NCBI GenBank assembly: GCA_027946365.1
Contig: JAPEUQ010000007.1
Span: forward strand, 2,108,001-2,172,000
Reading direction: 5' to 3'
Length of the DNA stretch: 64,000 nucleotides
Source: Kalmusia sp. IMI 367209
Lineage: Eukaryota; Ascomycota; Dothideomycetes; Pleosporales; Didymosphaeriaceae
Under the pieces are notes generated by a model. The model made no database searches. It was not told the origin of the DNA and saw nothing but the letters and a program-made list of their open reading frames with translations. Below are positions 1 through 11,000 of the stretch, piece after piece. The first letter of the stretch is position 1, and each line of letters opens with the position of its first letter. Position numbers and translations under genes: made by a program.

Positions 1-1571
1 CAGATTAGGAACATTCAACCAGACATCCAATGAATTGATAGCCATTTCGCGAATGCCCTTAGACGGCAATGACCTGACATAGCGATAGGGTTCGGAAAGC
101 AACTAGAAAGAGTCTTAGCGTTGCCGTTTACGATTCATACTACTTACTTCTTCGCCGAGTCCTGGCAATTCAACACTTAAGATGTCCCCAAGGTTCCATC
201 GCTCTTCAAATCCATTACTCTGCTTTAGTGAGCTTCTACTTGACTCAGAAGATGAAGCGCTCTTTTCGATCTCTCTTGCAATTGAATATGACGTGCCGTT
301 TGCTTGGCTGTGTTCGAGTTTGTCAGCCGTATCCGATACATGCTCTTCTAACGGAAACGATGAGAAAGTAAACGACGACTCCTCATGCTGAGAGTCGTGC
401 GGCGTAAGGTCATCTGCCAAGTTTGTCATCTGCGGGATTGTTCGTGGTGGACTAAGTTTCTGGTCCTTGTGATATCTCGGACACTGCAAGCTCCAAACAA
501 CGTTTCCACTGACGCTGTACTGCATCAATTCGATGTAGCGTTTTGACTCGTCCGAGAGGTTCACAGAAGCCTTCGTCTCTTGAACGACTCGCAGGTAACT
601 GGCAACCTCCTCCTTTATGCGCACACGACACATCGCTTCCGCTTCTTCTTGCGTGATGTTGTGCTCATGCATAAGGACCCATATGCCATTCACAACATCT
701 GGTAGACTGGCCCGCTGTGCGGCTTCGTATTCCTTCTGATACGAGAAAAGATCGTTCGTCAGGCTTGCTGCATAAACGGCAGGGATAACCAAACGTTTGC
801 ACACCTCCTCCTCTTCCTTTGGTACGGTAATGGCACAACCGAAAGTGACTAGTGCATGCCAGAACCTATGAGCAGGGTCAGTAGAGGTACAGACTAGCGA
901 CTCTTCCATTCATACATATGCCCTACATCCTTAGCCCTATATGGAAGATATTCCTCAAGTGTGCAGAACTGGTGATGATGTTGCCTTCCAGACCCTTCCT
1001 CAATGAACGTGGCCCAGGATTTCACAGCATCCAACGCGCGCGGCCTATCGATAGCCAACATATGCGTCAAGATCTTGGCTTGCATCGCGCGTTTCCCAGA
1101 CTGTTGTACATCTATCATTCCATCCTGGGCACACTCACGAAATACGCCCAACGCTTCGTCATTTTCCACATCAGCCTGTTCTGTGTTAGACTAGATCTCA
1201 TATTACATGGGTGTTGTTTTACCTCTTGCCGAGACAAAGTGTCGATCACATCTTGACATTGTTAGTGTCCGAAATCATGTCGGGATTGCCCTACCGTCAT
1301 GCAAGAAAGCGAATTCATTCGCGTATGATACCACTTCAAATCGATCTGGAAGGCACTCGGGAAGTGATACTGCCATAAAACTGTGAACGGGACCAAGACC
1401 GCCTTTGAAATCAGATAGAGGTGCGACCAACTCATTCCAGTCTTCTTGCGCTCGTAATGACCCTTTTTCTTCCAACTCCGGCGCGACATGCTTGCGGATT
1501 GGAAGACCATCACAAAGACCATCCGTGGCGCAATCAGCAGGGTCCAGGAGCAACGAATTTCGATACTCCAT
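1..1571 (-). CDS. Bifunctional terpene synthase (class I cyclase + prenyltransferase), 3' end cut by window edge
   Basis: Chimeric fungal terpene synthase: the N-terminal class I domain cyclises an isoprenyl diphosphate that the C-terminal prenyltransferase domain makes. Exons by splice sites and homology: 1571-1295, 1251-1223, 1175-916, 865-148 and 102 to the edge; introns are 43-50 nt. Start is MEYRNSLLLDPADC at 1571. The Asp-rich motif DDVID (residues about 92-96) is created across the first splice junction. The NSE motif NDLFSYQKE lies at about 226-234, and the cyclase ends near VVWSLQCPRYH. A Ser/Glu-rich linker follows. The last intron (103-147, GTAAGT...CTAG) removes an apparent stop at 115-117, and the next exon reads EPYRYVRSLPSKGIRE, the typical start of the prenyltransferase domain. 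The rest is outside the window. Family members make fusicoccane-, ophiobolin- or sesterfisherol-like skeletons; the product and the C20/C25 choice cannot be told here. Divergent from the P450. Confidence 0.93.
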
Positions 1572-1924
1572 GACTCTTGACTTACCACCCGAGCAAATGG
1601 ATGATCAACAACTTTCTCTTATCCCATCATCCAGATGAAGTAGATTCTATCGCGAGTGACGTAATCTGTGTCTCTGCAGCCAAGCATTCTACTGCGCATC
1701 CAGCGCGAGACAAGCAAGGCAAACTTCTGCCTTCTGGTCCTAGATCAACTTCGGTGAGTACCGAATGAAATGAATCTGACGACAGGGTAGCCTGCAAGAC
1801 CAGCACGCGGCATGTAACTTCGATCATTCAAACGGACGCCTCCCTGGTCGTGTTGCTGGGTATCACGATATTTAAGGCAACCCTACGTCGTGACTCTTTC
1901 CAGCTGAACACCACAGACCCAAAG
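1572..1924. promoter_or_regulatory. Divergent promoter region between terpene synthase and P450
   Basis: These 353 bp separate the start codons of the two head-to-head genes and must hold both promoters, which suits coordinated expression. A TATA-like ATATTTAAG lies at about 1868-1876, some 50 bp before the P450 start. I recognise no cluster-regulator binding site. Confidence 0.6.
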
Positions 1925-3830
1925 ATGTCGTTCACATTGGTTTGTGCAGTTTTTGGCTTACTCGTTCTGCAGTATGGTCTCAGGATTGTATACCGACTCT
2001 GGCTCTCGCCGTTGGCACGATTTCCGGGACCCAGAATTGCTGCAATGACCAGCCTCTACGAGTTCTACTTCGACTATTTTAAGCGGGCCACCTACTGCTT
2101 TGAGATCGAGAGGATGCACAAGATCTATGGTAGGCAGATCTTGCGGCCATTGTAAGGCGGATATAGGCTGAGTCTCGCATGCAGGCCCCATCGTGCGTAT
2201 CAACCCACGTGAATTATCCATTGCAGATCCAAATTTCTACGACAAAGTATACGTTGCTGGGAGTGTGCGAAGGACACAAGGATACTCGCAATTTGCTTCC
2301 GGCATCGGTTTCGAAGGTTCGTTGATGGCAACTCGTTCGTTCCCGCTGCTAAACTGTCCATAGACACGTTCTTCTTATCGCACACCCACGAGCTGCACAG
2401 ACGGCGGCGGAAACCTGTCGAGCCTTATTTTTCTCGACTCGGAGTAAGCAAGGTCGAGCCGCTCATTCGCGAGTGTACGGCAAAACTATTGGCGCGCTTC
2501 GCATCATTTGCCGGTACGGGCCGGATTGTACGCCTGGATCATGCAATGCTGGCATTTTCAGGCGATGTCATTGGCAACATTTGCGTCGAAAGTCCGGCGG
2601 CATTGATCGACGATACTGATTTCTCACCACAGTGGTAAGTCGGCGATTACGACTGAGCATGCAGCACGAGAGTCTGATCGGTCCAGGTATGACCTCCAGC
2701 ATTCGATGATAAAGTGCATACCCCTGTTTACGGAGTTTCCTTGGCTCATACAGTGAGTAGTCTCCGGTCATGGCTGCATACCCACTGAACACAAGCTAGT
2801 GCCATCCGGCAGATACCCAGCCGTCTGCTTCTTTGGGTTGATCCCAAGGTCGAATGTTTCAACGTTTGGAAGAATGTGAGTGTTTGTCATGGCCCACATA
2901 TGACTTGAGTGTATCTCATGGTGTTCAGACTGCGCAAAGTCACATCAAGAAATTGATCGAGGAGAAGGCCCAACATACAGCTAAAGCGGATACAACGATA
3001 GGAGGGAGACCGACTTTGTTTCGCTACATGGTGCATGAGAGTGGCCTCCCCGAAGCAGACTTGACAACGGAGAGACTGACCAAAGAAGCGCAAATTCTCC
3101 TGGGCGCGGGGAGTGTTTCCACCGCTCGAACGTTGCATTTCATCATCTTCTATCTGCTAACCAATAGCTTGATGCGCAAACAACTGGAGGATGAGCTCGA
3201 AGGAGTAATGTCCGATTGGCCAAAAAACCCACCGTCCTGGGCGCAGCTGGAAAAGCTTCCCTATCTGCAGGCAGTGATCAAAGAGGGACTTCGGTGAGCG
3301 AGATGATAACAACAGCACATGCATCAACGGCTGACGGGTGGCACAGTCACAGCTACGGAACCATGCACCGTTTGCCTCGTATCTCGCCCGACGATGCTCT
3401 CCAATATACGAGTCCTGCGGATGGAAAGTTGTGGACGATCCCCGCAGGGGTAAGTGCCTCTGACTGGCGGATATGACGTCGCATGCGGCTAACCCCCGCT
3501 CAGGTGCCCGTGGGCATGACGGCCTATCTGCAACACACGGACCCCAACGTGTTCCCCGATCCCTTCAGCTTCGTCCCGGCGCGGTGGCTCGCCAATGTTA
3601 CGCCGCAGATGACTCGCAACTTTGTGCCCTTTGCACGAGGCTCGCGTAACTGCATTGGCATGAACCTTGCCATGGCTGAGCTTAACATCATGGTGGCTGC
3701 CTTGTTCCGCAGAGGCGGTATCCAATTTGATTTGTACGAAACGAATGAGAGTGATATCGTTGCGGTGCACGATTACATCGTGCCTCTTGCCCGTGCGAAC
3801 TCAAAGGGCGTGCGCGTAATCTTCAAGTAG
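1925..3830 (+). CDS. Cytochrome P450 monooxygenase, 8 exons
   Basis: Microsomal class II P450, probably oxidising the terpene made by the neighbouring synthase. Exons: 1925-2129, 2185-2316, 2364-2634, 2687-2752, 2800-2875, 2929-3293, 3347-3449, 3504-3830; together 514 codons, normal for the family, with every phase consistent. Start MSFTLVCAV opens an N-terminal membrane anchor, followed by the Pro-rich hinge PLARFPGPR. The helix C region reads HELHRRRRKP. The I-helix motif is GAGSVSTART (usual form AGx[D/E]T[T/S]), with Val where the acidic residue normally sits. ExxR is EGLR at residues about 369-372, its Arg codon split by intron 6. The haem loop is FVPFARGSRNCIG with Cys about 456. Resembles trichodiene-oxygenase-like fungal P450s. 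No frameshift or in-frame stop in the spliced product. Intron 1 uses a GTAGGC donor. Confidence 0.93.
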
Positions 3831-4056
3831 TTGACTTCTATAGTGCATTCGATCTGAGGTTGAGCTTATGGCACGTGGTGAAGCGCGTGACCAGGTGACC
3901 GCACGGAGTCGCGAGTGTCCTGTCTGTGAGACGGCCGTGTTACGCTGATGACATAACACGGTCCTGTGTAACCTACTCACTCATGACGCTGGTCCTTTTC
4001 TGAACCTTGCAAAAACCTATCGTGATTGTCACACCACACGGCGCTGCATCAACACC

Positions 4057-5928
4057 ATGGAGCACCCGGCGAATAGCTCCAGTTTCGATGTCCTAGTGCT
4101 CGGGGCAGGTACGGATTGTCTTTATGCCACTGCCGTGAGCCCGTTCTAACGTTCCATAGGTCTTAGTGGAATAATTGCAGCCCAGAGGCTTCTGCAGGCA
4201 CATCCAGAAACCAATCTAGCGATAATCGAGCGCGACGACTGTGTAGGCGGGGTATGGAGCAAACGTAGGAGTGCCTTCACCCGATTAGCTACGCCTTCTC
4301 ACTCGCATCTACAGGAAGGATATACCCCAGCTTTTGGTCGCAGTGGACCCATGGTATCGCCGAGTTTTCCGATATGCCAATGGAGCGGCCGCCCGAAGAG
4401 GATTGCATGAACGATCTGTTTCGCGCAAAGTACACCACGAAATACCTCGAAGACTACGTCGATACGATGCGTCACCGTGGGCTATCGCTACGTGACAGGA
4501 TACTGTTCAACACCGAGGTCCGGGCGATAGCCAAGGTCGATGGGAAATGGCAGGTGGCTGCTGTTGATACCCAAAATCAATCCCCGAGGACTCTGGTTGC
4601 TTCGAAGCTCATGATTGCAAATGGTCAAGCTTCTACGCCTAACATGCCTACATTCCCCGGTCAAGAGCGGTTTCGAGGCGCCATCGTCCATTCCATCGAT
4701 TTTGCATCTTCAAGCGTCATTGAGGACCAGGCTGTGCAACACGTTGCTATCGTGGGAGCGGGCAAGTCCGCCGCCGACATGGTGTACGAGTCGCTCAAGG
4801 CGGGAAAGACCGTCCACTGGATCATTCGCAAAAGTGGTACTGGTGGTTTGGGGGCAGCTGCATTTGCCCCTATCGATCTGCCGACTCCGTACAGGAATGG
4901 CGTAGAGGCGTCACAAGGACGAATCATGGCATCATTACAACCATGCTTCTTGATACCGAATCGGAGTTGGTGGACGTGGTTCCTCCATAGCACCAACCTG
5001 GGCGTGGGCCTCGTCAGCCGCATTTTCTCCGCACTGGACAACACGGTTCGGAAATATGCCGGTTATCGTGTGAGGAAGAGTGACAAGGGATTTGAAAAGC
5101 TGGAATATGATACTCCGTACGTCGGTCCTGTTTAATGATGGTCGTATACTGACTTCTGATAGCATCATCTGGCAGAATGGACCAGCTGGAGGCTGTCACT
5201 TTGCAGATTTCTGGCCGCTTGTTGCGGAAAAGGTCCATGTTCATCGGGCTGGCATCAAAGCGCTTACTGCGACTGAAGTCTACCTAGATGACGACGAGAC
5301 TACTCACTTTCCCTGCGACGCAATTCTCTGCGGGACCGGTTGGACAGGTGGCTTTCACATGTTCGACGATGAGCTAAGGAAGGAATTGGGTTTACCCTAT
5401 TCCAAAGACTTGGAGGACCAGGACAGTATCGATCATTGGGAGAAATTGGTAGCCGAAGCCGACGAAGAGATGCTTAAACGATTCATCATGCTCAGAAGTC
5501 CACCAGAGCACCACCACATCTATGAGCAGCGTACGCCATATAGGCTCTACCACGTTATGGCTCCACTCCGAGACGACTCAATCCTCTTTCTAAATCACGT
5601 TGTTGCAGGAGCGAAGATGTTTGCAGCCGAAGCCCAGGCAATTTGGGCTGTTGCTTACTGGGATAGAAACATACGGCTGCCGTCTGTCGAGGAGCGAGAG
5701 AGAGATATAGCACGCTGGATTGCATGGAACAAACGTCGCTACCTCTCCAACGGAGAGCTTGGACATTTCGCTGCCTTCGACAGCGTTCCCTATGTCGATA
5801 GGCTTTTCGATGAGATCGGCCTCACCGCCCATCGCAACAAGGGCTTTTTGGGGAACATATTTGCACCTATTCGCCCATCCGATACAGGCAAAGTATGGCA
5901 AGAATACTTGGCGAAGCAAGCAATCTGA
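4057..5928 (+). CDS. Flavin-containing monooxygenase (class B flavoprotein)
   Basis: FAD/NADPH-dependent monooxygenase, likely a tailoring oxidase of the terpenoid pathway. Exons: 4057-4108, 4160-4264, 4315-5116, 5163-5928; 574 residues, with phases consistent. The FAD Rossmann motif GAGLSG is built across intron 1. Intron 2 (GTAGGA...CTACAG) joins GGVWSK to RIYPSFWSQWTHGIAEFSDMPM, typical of this family; without it the frame is wrong. The fingerprint FRGAIVHSIDF at about 172-182 fits FxGxxxH with a final aromatic residue (FMO type) better than the Baeyer-Villiger W/D form. The NADPH Rossmann motif is GAGKSAAD at about 200-207. A late ILCGTGW matches the family's TG-containing motif. It lies 226 bp downstream of the P450 in the same direction. 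The exact reaction (hydroxylation, oxidation or Baeyer-Villiger) cannot be read from sequence. Confidence 0.9.
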
Positions 5929-6487
5929 GTGCATTGCAGTACATAGCTGTGCGATGGTGGTACATTCTTGGCCGCCTGTTCCCCACGGAAGACTATTCAT
6001 AGTAATCAGAATTCCCATGCCTGGGACATCATCGTGAAGTCCGGTCAGGGATGCTATTACATTTTAACATAACTTGTGAACCTAGGTGCAGGTTGCAGCT
6101 TGTGTACGAGATTTGCATGGTTCGGACAGCGAAGGACTGTTACAGGGTGGCGGGATCGGCCCATGGCAGTTATCCCTCGCATTGCCCATTGGACAACGTT
6201 GTCGGGAGGCGCAGTCTTAATCTCTAGGCTCTTGAGGGCGGCATTGGACCTTGTGTTCGCGACGCGGCACAGCCTTACTTGGTTGATTGCCTTCTGGCAG
6301 CCCACCCCTGCGGTATGCAAGCCTGGACCATTGTCAGCTGGTTGTATCTCAGCGCTTGTCGAAGCTTGCCTCCGATAGAATTGTCCATGATCTTTTCGCT
6401 TCAACATTAGTACAGTCTCTCCCACAAGTGCTCCTTTGCTTGTCTTTTCCCATTATAACTGAGCGCGAATATCGTTCGCGTTCTGCC
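5929..6487. other. Intergenic region
   Basis: About 560 bp between the flavoenzyme stop and the membrane-protein start. Open frames here have no recognisable homology and no fungal gene structure. It should hold the terminator of one gene and the promoter of the next. Confidence 0.5.
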
Positions 6488-7853
6488 ATGGATCTTCCAG
6501 CTGCTCCGCCACCTCCCGGTGGGCGATCCAACTTCGACAACCCGGACAATTATAAACACGACAATATAGTTTTGCACACAGTTGTGCTTGCGTTCACCAC
6601 TGTAGCCGTGATTGTCCGCGTGTATACTCGGGCTGTGATCAAGAGAAATTTTGGAGTAGATGATTGTACGTATGGAACGACTCGAATTTGTTGCGCAGTT
6701 ACTGATATAGTTTGAAGGGCTCGCATTGCTATCATGGGTAAGTCGGAATAATCTTGGAAGCCACTGTTGAGAGCCCACCTAACTAACAGCGTTAGTCATT
6801 GTCAGTGGAGTTTTCTACCATCTTAGCCTATGGTAAGACGATGTCAACAATTGCGACAACCTGAGCTTATATTGCAGCCACAAAATGGGGCTTCGGCATG
6901 CATATCTATGATATTCGTGTTTCAGACATACTTCACGCGCTGAAAGTACGATACCAGGACTCTTCATGACGTTGTAATCGTACCGCTGACATATTTCGAC
7001 ACAGTGGCTCAATGTCTCGCAGAAATCATACTACTGGCTCATCCTCTCCATCAAACTGTGTATCCTTACAGGGTACCTGCGAATCTTCAAAGTGGACCGC
7101 GGCACGAGCTGGGCCATATACTTCGGGATCTTCGCCAACTCGGTCTTCTACGTGATCACATTCTTCATCGACGTCACCCGGTGCAAGACCTGCCTGCTTT
7201 ACTCCGCGTTCCCGTGGGCGACCGGAATTTTCAACATGATCAGCGACTTCTACATACTGCTTCTACCGATGCCTCTGATCTTCGGTATGCTCATGCCCCT
7301 CGCCAGGAGAATCCGGATCGCTTCGATCTTTGGACTCGGTCTATTGTGAGTACCAGACACATGCGCTGGATCCATACATCTAATCATACCCAGCACCTGC
7401 ATCACGAGCGTCATGCGCTTCGTCGTCTCGCGCCAATACGCTTCCGAACCAGACCAGACATACGTTGCCGCCAAAGTAATGCATTGGACGTACGTGAATC
7501 TCCATCTGACCCTTCCAACCCATTTTTCCCTTTTACGAGAGCTGACTCAACGAACGCGGCGTAGTGTACTCGAGATCAACATCGCCATCATTTGCGCGTG
7601 CGCCGTGGGCTTCCCGGCTTTCTTCGATGCTAAAACGCCCCGCTCGTTTGGGTCTCTGGTCGGAAGTCTGCTGGCGAGGAGGTCGGCGTCGAAACTTAAT
7701 GTGGCGTCGGAAGAGACTACTGAGAAGCCGTATGAGGGTGCTGCTGGGTCGGCTGAGAATGAGATGCTGGGGAAGTCGCGGTGGAGGATACTCACTAGGC
7801 CTAGTAAAGCCAGCTTGCGCCCTCGAGAAAGACCTGGGGTTGGGGAAGTCTAG
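6488..7853 (+). CDS. SAT4/rhodopsin-like fungal integral membrane protein
   Basis: Seven-helix membrane protein of the fungal 'rhodopsin domain' (SAT4/PTH11-related) family, often near secondary-metabolite genes; no biochemical role is established. Exons: 6488-6665, 6718-6737, 6796-6832, 6878-6945, 7005-7345, 7394-7489, 7565-7853; 342 residues with all phases consistent. The two tiny exons (20 and 37 nt) were placed by reading frame: splicing gives FGVDDWLALLSW, then SLSVEFSTILAY, then ATKWGFGMHIYDI, all matching the family. The proline-rich start (MDLPAAPPPPGG) and the first helix (IVLHTVVLAFTTVAVIVR) are typical. Later landmarks are YLRIFKVDRGTSW, FFIDVTRCKTC, DFYILLLPMPLIF and, in the last helix, INIAIICACAVGFPAFF. 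A polar cytoplasmic tail of about 75 residues ends the protein. Could be a receptor-like or accessory protein rather than an enzyme. Confidence 0.85.
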
Positions 7854-8295
7854 AATGTTTGGGATAGTTTGCTGGTAGGAGGGATGTGGTAGTTGCTGTG
7901 GGCTGTTCACGGGGTCTTTCGAGGTTGGGATCTTGATGTACTCTGTTTAGTCTTGTAACATTCATGGTTTCTCGCGCTTCTTGTGTAGTTGTCGCTCCTA
8001 TCATCTGAAATTCAGTACGACTTGAAAAATCGATATAGTTAGCTTGTTCTAGAAAGGTATAATAGATCTGGATTGCGTACAATACCTGCTGCCTACGGGA
8101 CGGCTACTTTTAGGCCACTTGTAATACGGCAATCGCTGTAAGGGTAACGTGACTGCTCGCCAATATAACCCTGCGTGCGGGGTATGCAGCTGATTGCATA
8201 AGTCACGTTAGGGTAACTGGAAGAAATCTTTGTGGGCTTTATAGTTGTCGCGCTCTCGTAAAATGTAGATTTCCTACTTCTCCTCAGGCTTCAAT
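7854..8295. other. Intergenic region with a small inverted repeat
   Basis: About 440 bp between the membrane protein and the hydrolase. It holds a 10-bp inverted repeat, TAACGTGACT at 8145-8154 and AGTCACGTTA at 8201-8210, with CTGC/GCAG arms inside the loop. Each arm contains a CACGT-type core, so this could be a paired transcription-factor site or a short cruciform. No gene is seen. Confidence 0.4.
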
Positions 8296-9463
8296 ATGGT
8301 TCTGTCCTCATCTCGCCCACCCTTGTCTAGGTCAGAACTCCTGACTCTGAATTCTCGCGACCCTGAACTAGAAGAAGTAGTTTTCCCCCGAGCTTATTTA
8401 AGTCACCAAGCTAACCGCGCAAACCCCAAAGCTTCTTCAAACGTCCGGCCCGTGGCCCGACCCGCCCTTTACTGACATCCCCCAATGCCGCTCCCTGTCC
8501 GACTATGCAGATAACCTCCTCTCAAACGCCCATGGGCCTCTACCTGATGGACTCGTCGAGGATACGATCTCCATCCCAACATGCGACACATACACCTCAC
8601 AGGCTACATTGACGCGACCTAGCACCAGCAGGCCACCAGGTCCACTAGTCATCCTCTTCCACCCAGGCGGCTTCTTCCTCGGAAGCCCCGCGAAAATGAC
8701 CACATACGCACGAGCTCTCGCCACACTATTCGGCGCCTCAGTGCTCTGTCCGTCCTACCGATTCGCCCCGGAGCACCCCTTTCCCACCGGCATCAAAGAT
8801 GCCTGGGCCGTCGTGCAATGGGCAGCGTCACTCGCCGAGGAACTAAGCGCAGACCCCGTCTCACAAGGCTTCCTCCTCGGGGGCGTATCAAGCGGTGCGA
8901 ACTTTGCAGTCGCACTGACACGTCATGCCGTGGAGGCGGGCTTGCATCCTCGCGTCACGGGCGTCTGGGCGCCGCTGTTCATCGGATGCGTTAGCCCTGA
9001 GCACGTCCCCAATCGCTATGGCGAAGTGTACGTGAGCCACGAGCAGAATGCGGATGCGCTTGTCATTGATAAGGGGAAGGCGGCGACGATGTGGGAATAC
9101 TACAAACCTGAGAATGCATCGCCTTTGTTCAATCCGCTTGCTGTGGGAGCGGGTTCGGCATTCGATCTTGGACGTATGCCTAAGGTGTGCCTCCAGGTAG
9201 CTGGGCAGGATCTGTTTCGCGATGATGGGCTGGTGCTTGGGTATGCGCTGCGAGATGCGGGTGCGCAGGTAAGGGTGGATGTATATCCTGGTGTTCCTCA
9301 TTCGTTCTGGGTGTTTGCGCCCTCGCTTGAGGTTTCTAGGGAGTGTATTCGGGATATGGTTGAAGGGTTTGCGTGGTTGCTTGGTGTTGCTATTGAGGAT
9401 CTCCCGCAGGGGTGGGAAGTAGCTATGGTTGCTCCTAGTATTAAGCTTGATGATAAAGTATGA
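8296..9463 (+). CDS. Alpha/beta hydrolase (hormone-sensitive-lipase family)
   Basis: Serine esterase/deacetylase-type hydrolase (alpha/beta hydrolase fold 3), which could trim or transfer ester groups on the cluster product. Exons 8296-8376 and 8432-9463 give 370 residues. I chose ATG 8296 because the 55-nt intron (GTAGTT donor, GCTAAC branch, AAAG acceptor) joins RDPELEE to LLQTSGPWPDPPFTDIPQC, the usual N-terminus; without it no ATG precedes the conserved core. Oxyanion-hole motif HPGGF (usual HGGG, first Gly replaced by Pro) at about 104. Nucleophile elbow GVSSG with Ser about 180. Catalytic Asp about 287 in GQDLFRDDG, and His about 317 in GVPHSFW. No signal peptide seen. It is the last gene before the AT-rich tract and is intact. 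Confidence 0.88.
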
Positions 9464-9710
9464 ATAGATTCTATGTTTAGTCTGCGTTCTTAGAGAGGCG
9501 GCTATTATATACGCTTTGGAGATGGTCCCATAACTGTATGAAAATCCCGTACTTGCCTGCCATGCGGTACAGCGTCGGTATACTCCAACCGATCGGACAC
9601 TCCGATGCGCCACATATCGCACATCTGATTCTAAATTATCATGGCTTCTAGGGTAGCCGACCGGTTGAAATTATCAATTGTTATCGGCGCTAACTTCCCG
9701 GCACTCTACG

Positions 9711-9753
9711 ATACTTAGGGGTGAAACGGTGCCACTAAGGTAGGGTTAGATTA
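9711..9753. repeat. 43-bp repeat copy 1, at the edge of the AT-rich tract
   Basis: The core GGGGTGAAACGGTGCCA plus flanking bases recurs with about three differences at 21813-21855 in the same orientation. It sits where composition switches from gene-like to RIP-degraded. The 247 bp between the hydrolase stop and this point hold nothing recognisable. Confidence 0.7.
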
Positions 9754-9959
9754 CCCCTAACCGATAAGTAGCCACGGGGCTGGCCAACCCTTCGACGAAG
9801 TAGGTTTAGCGTTAGGGTTTAAGCGTTCTGAAATAGAGATTTAGGGGGCAACCCCATATGGTAATCCCACGTATATTCTAACGTAAAATTATAAAAGCGT
9901 CCTATAGGAAAAGTATTCTTTATATCTTTCTACACCTTTCCATTCTATTTACATCCTAA
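9754..9959. other. Transition DNA between gene cluster and repeat tract
   Basis: GC content falls steeply through this stretch. It contains TTAGGG-like pieces (for example GTTAGGGTTT near 9811) and no gene. Confidence 0.4.
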
Positions 9960-11000
9960 AATTAGATACAGCTTAGGGTTATGTTTTTAGGGTTAGGGTA
10001 AATCTACTTAGGATTATAGAGCTCGTCTAGGATGCACGGACTGGTAACGCCAGAGATAGCTATTTATTAATAGTTTAGTATTTATAACTAATAACTAGTA
10101 TAGGTTACGCTTAGGAAGTAGTAGACTAGTCTATTATAAATATTTATATATATCTCTATTACTTCCGCTAGTATAAGGTTCTTATCTATAAGAGCTATAA
10201 GACTAGTATATAGAACCTTAATGCCTATCTCTACTAGTAATATATTATACTAAGGGAGAACTACTTTATTATTATTAAGTACTATAAGCGCTTCCGTATT
10301 AAGGATCTAAAGGATGTTAGGCTTCTATAACTACTAGGAAAGCTGATTAAGATACTTAAAGAGCTAATTAATATACTCTAGTATAATATAGAAAGATATA
10401 ACTTTATTATTATTAATATAGACGAACTAAGGAAGCACTATAAAATAGATACTAAGAGTTATAGAAGGGTGATATAACTCAACTATATACTAAGATTAAA
10501 GTATAGACCTTCTTTAAAACGTCTAGATTATAGCGCTACTTTATTATAAATCATTACAGTGGTTAATTAGATAGCCTAGCTACTATAAATTATAAAGGTA
10601 AGATTAAGGCGCTGCTTAATGAATGGAAAGGAGACCTATAGCTATATAAAGAGGAAGCGTAGGTTCTAAAAATAAAGATAATAAAGACTAATAGAATAGA
10701 TTAATTTAATTAGACTAGATAGCTAAAGTATCTAGGCGGGTAAAATCTAAAGCATCTAGTCTATACTATAAGACTTTTTAGCCCAGATGAGCTGAAGCTG
10801 AAGTATACTAGTAATCTAGTAGAAAAGTTACTTAAAAAGAATATATCTAGACTATAAATACTACCGCGAGAGACGCAGCGTTGGCTAAAGAGCGTAAAGA
10901 TATTTAAGATTAATTAGTAATTATAGGAATGGCTTTAGAATTCTAAATCGTAGGCCTATTACGCTGATTATATAAAACTGTTTATATACTACTTCTATCC
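9960..11000 (+). pseudogene. Telomere-linked RecQ-like helicase relic, N-terminal part
   Basis: RIP-degraded remains of the large fungal protein that joins an N-terminal repeat-family domain to a RecQ helicase. With stops read through, fragments follow the family order: a C2H2-like region near 10.35-10.45 kb, KTSRL...YFIINHYSG near 10.52 kb, KITKTNRI followed by FN near 10.68 kb, ILPRETQRWLKSVK near 10.87 kb, then SQAYYADYIKLFIYY at about 10.94-11.0 kb. The frame is full of TAG/TAA at former Trp/Gln codons, as RIP predicts. The relic stops where a Copia LTR begins at 11001 and resumes beyond 16627. Degenerate TTAGGG motifs lie at 9972-9999. This gene class typically sits next to telomeres. 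Confidence 0.65.

Noticed and set aside
4057..5928. Calling the flavoenzyme a Baeyer-Villiger monooxygenase
   Set aside because: The fingerprint ends in Phe at the position that is Trp/Asp in Baeyer-Villiger enzymes, so the FMO type fits better.
7004..7564. 186-residue plus-strand open frame within the membrane-protein gene
   Set aside because: Wrong frame; the correct spliced frame gives continuous family-like helices.
8888..9622. 244-residue minus-strand open frame
   Set aside because: Shadow of the alpha/beta hydrolase, whose catalytic motifs are all on the plus strand.
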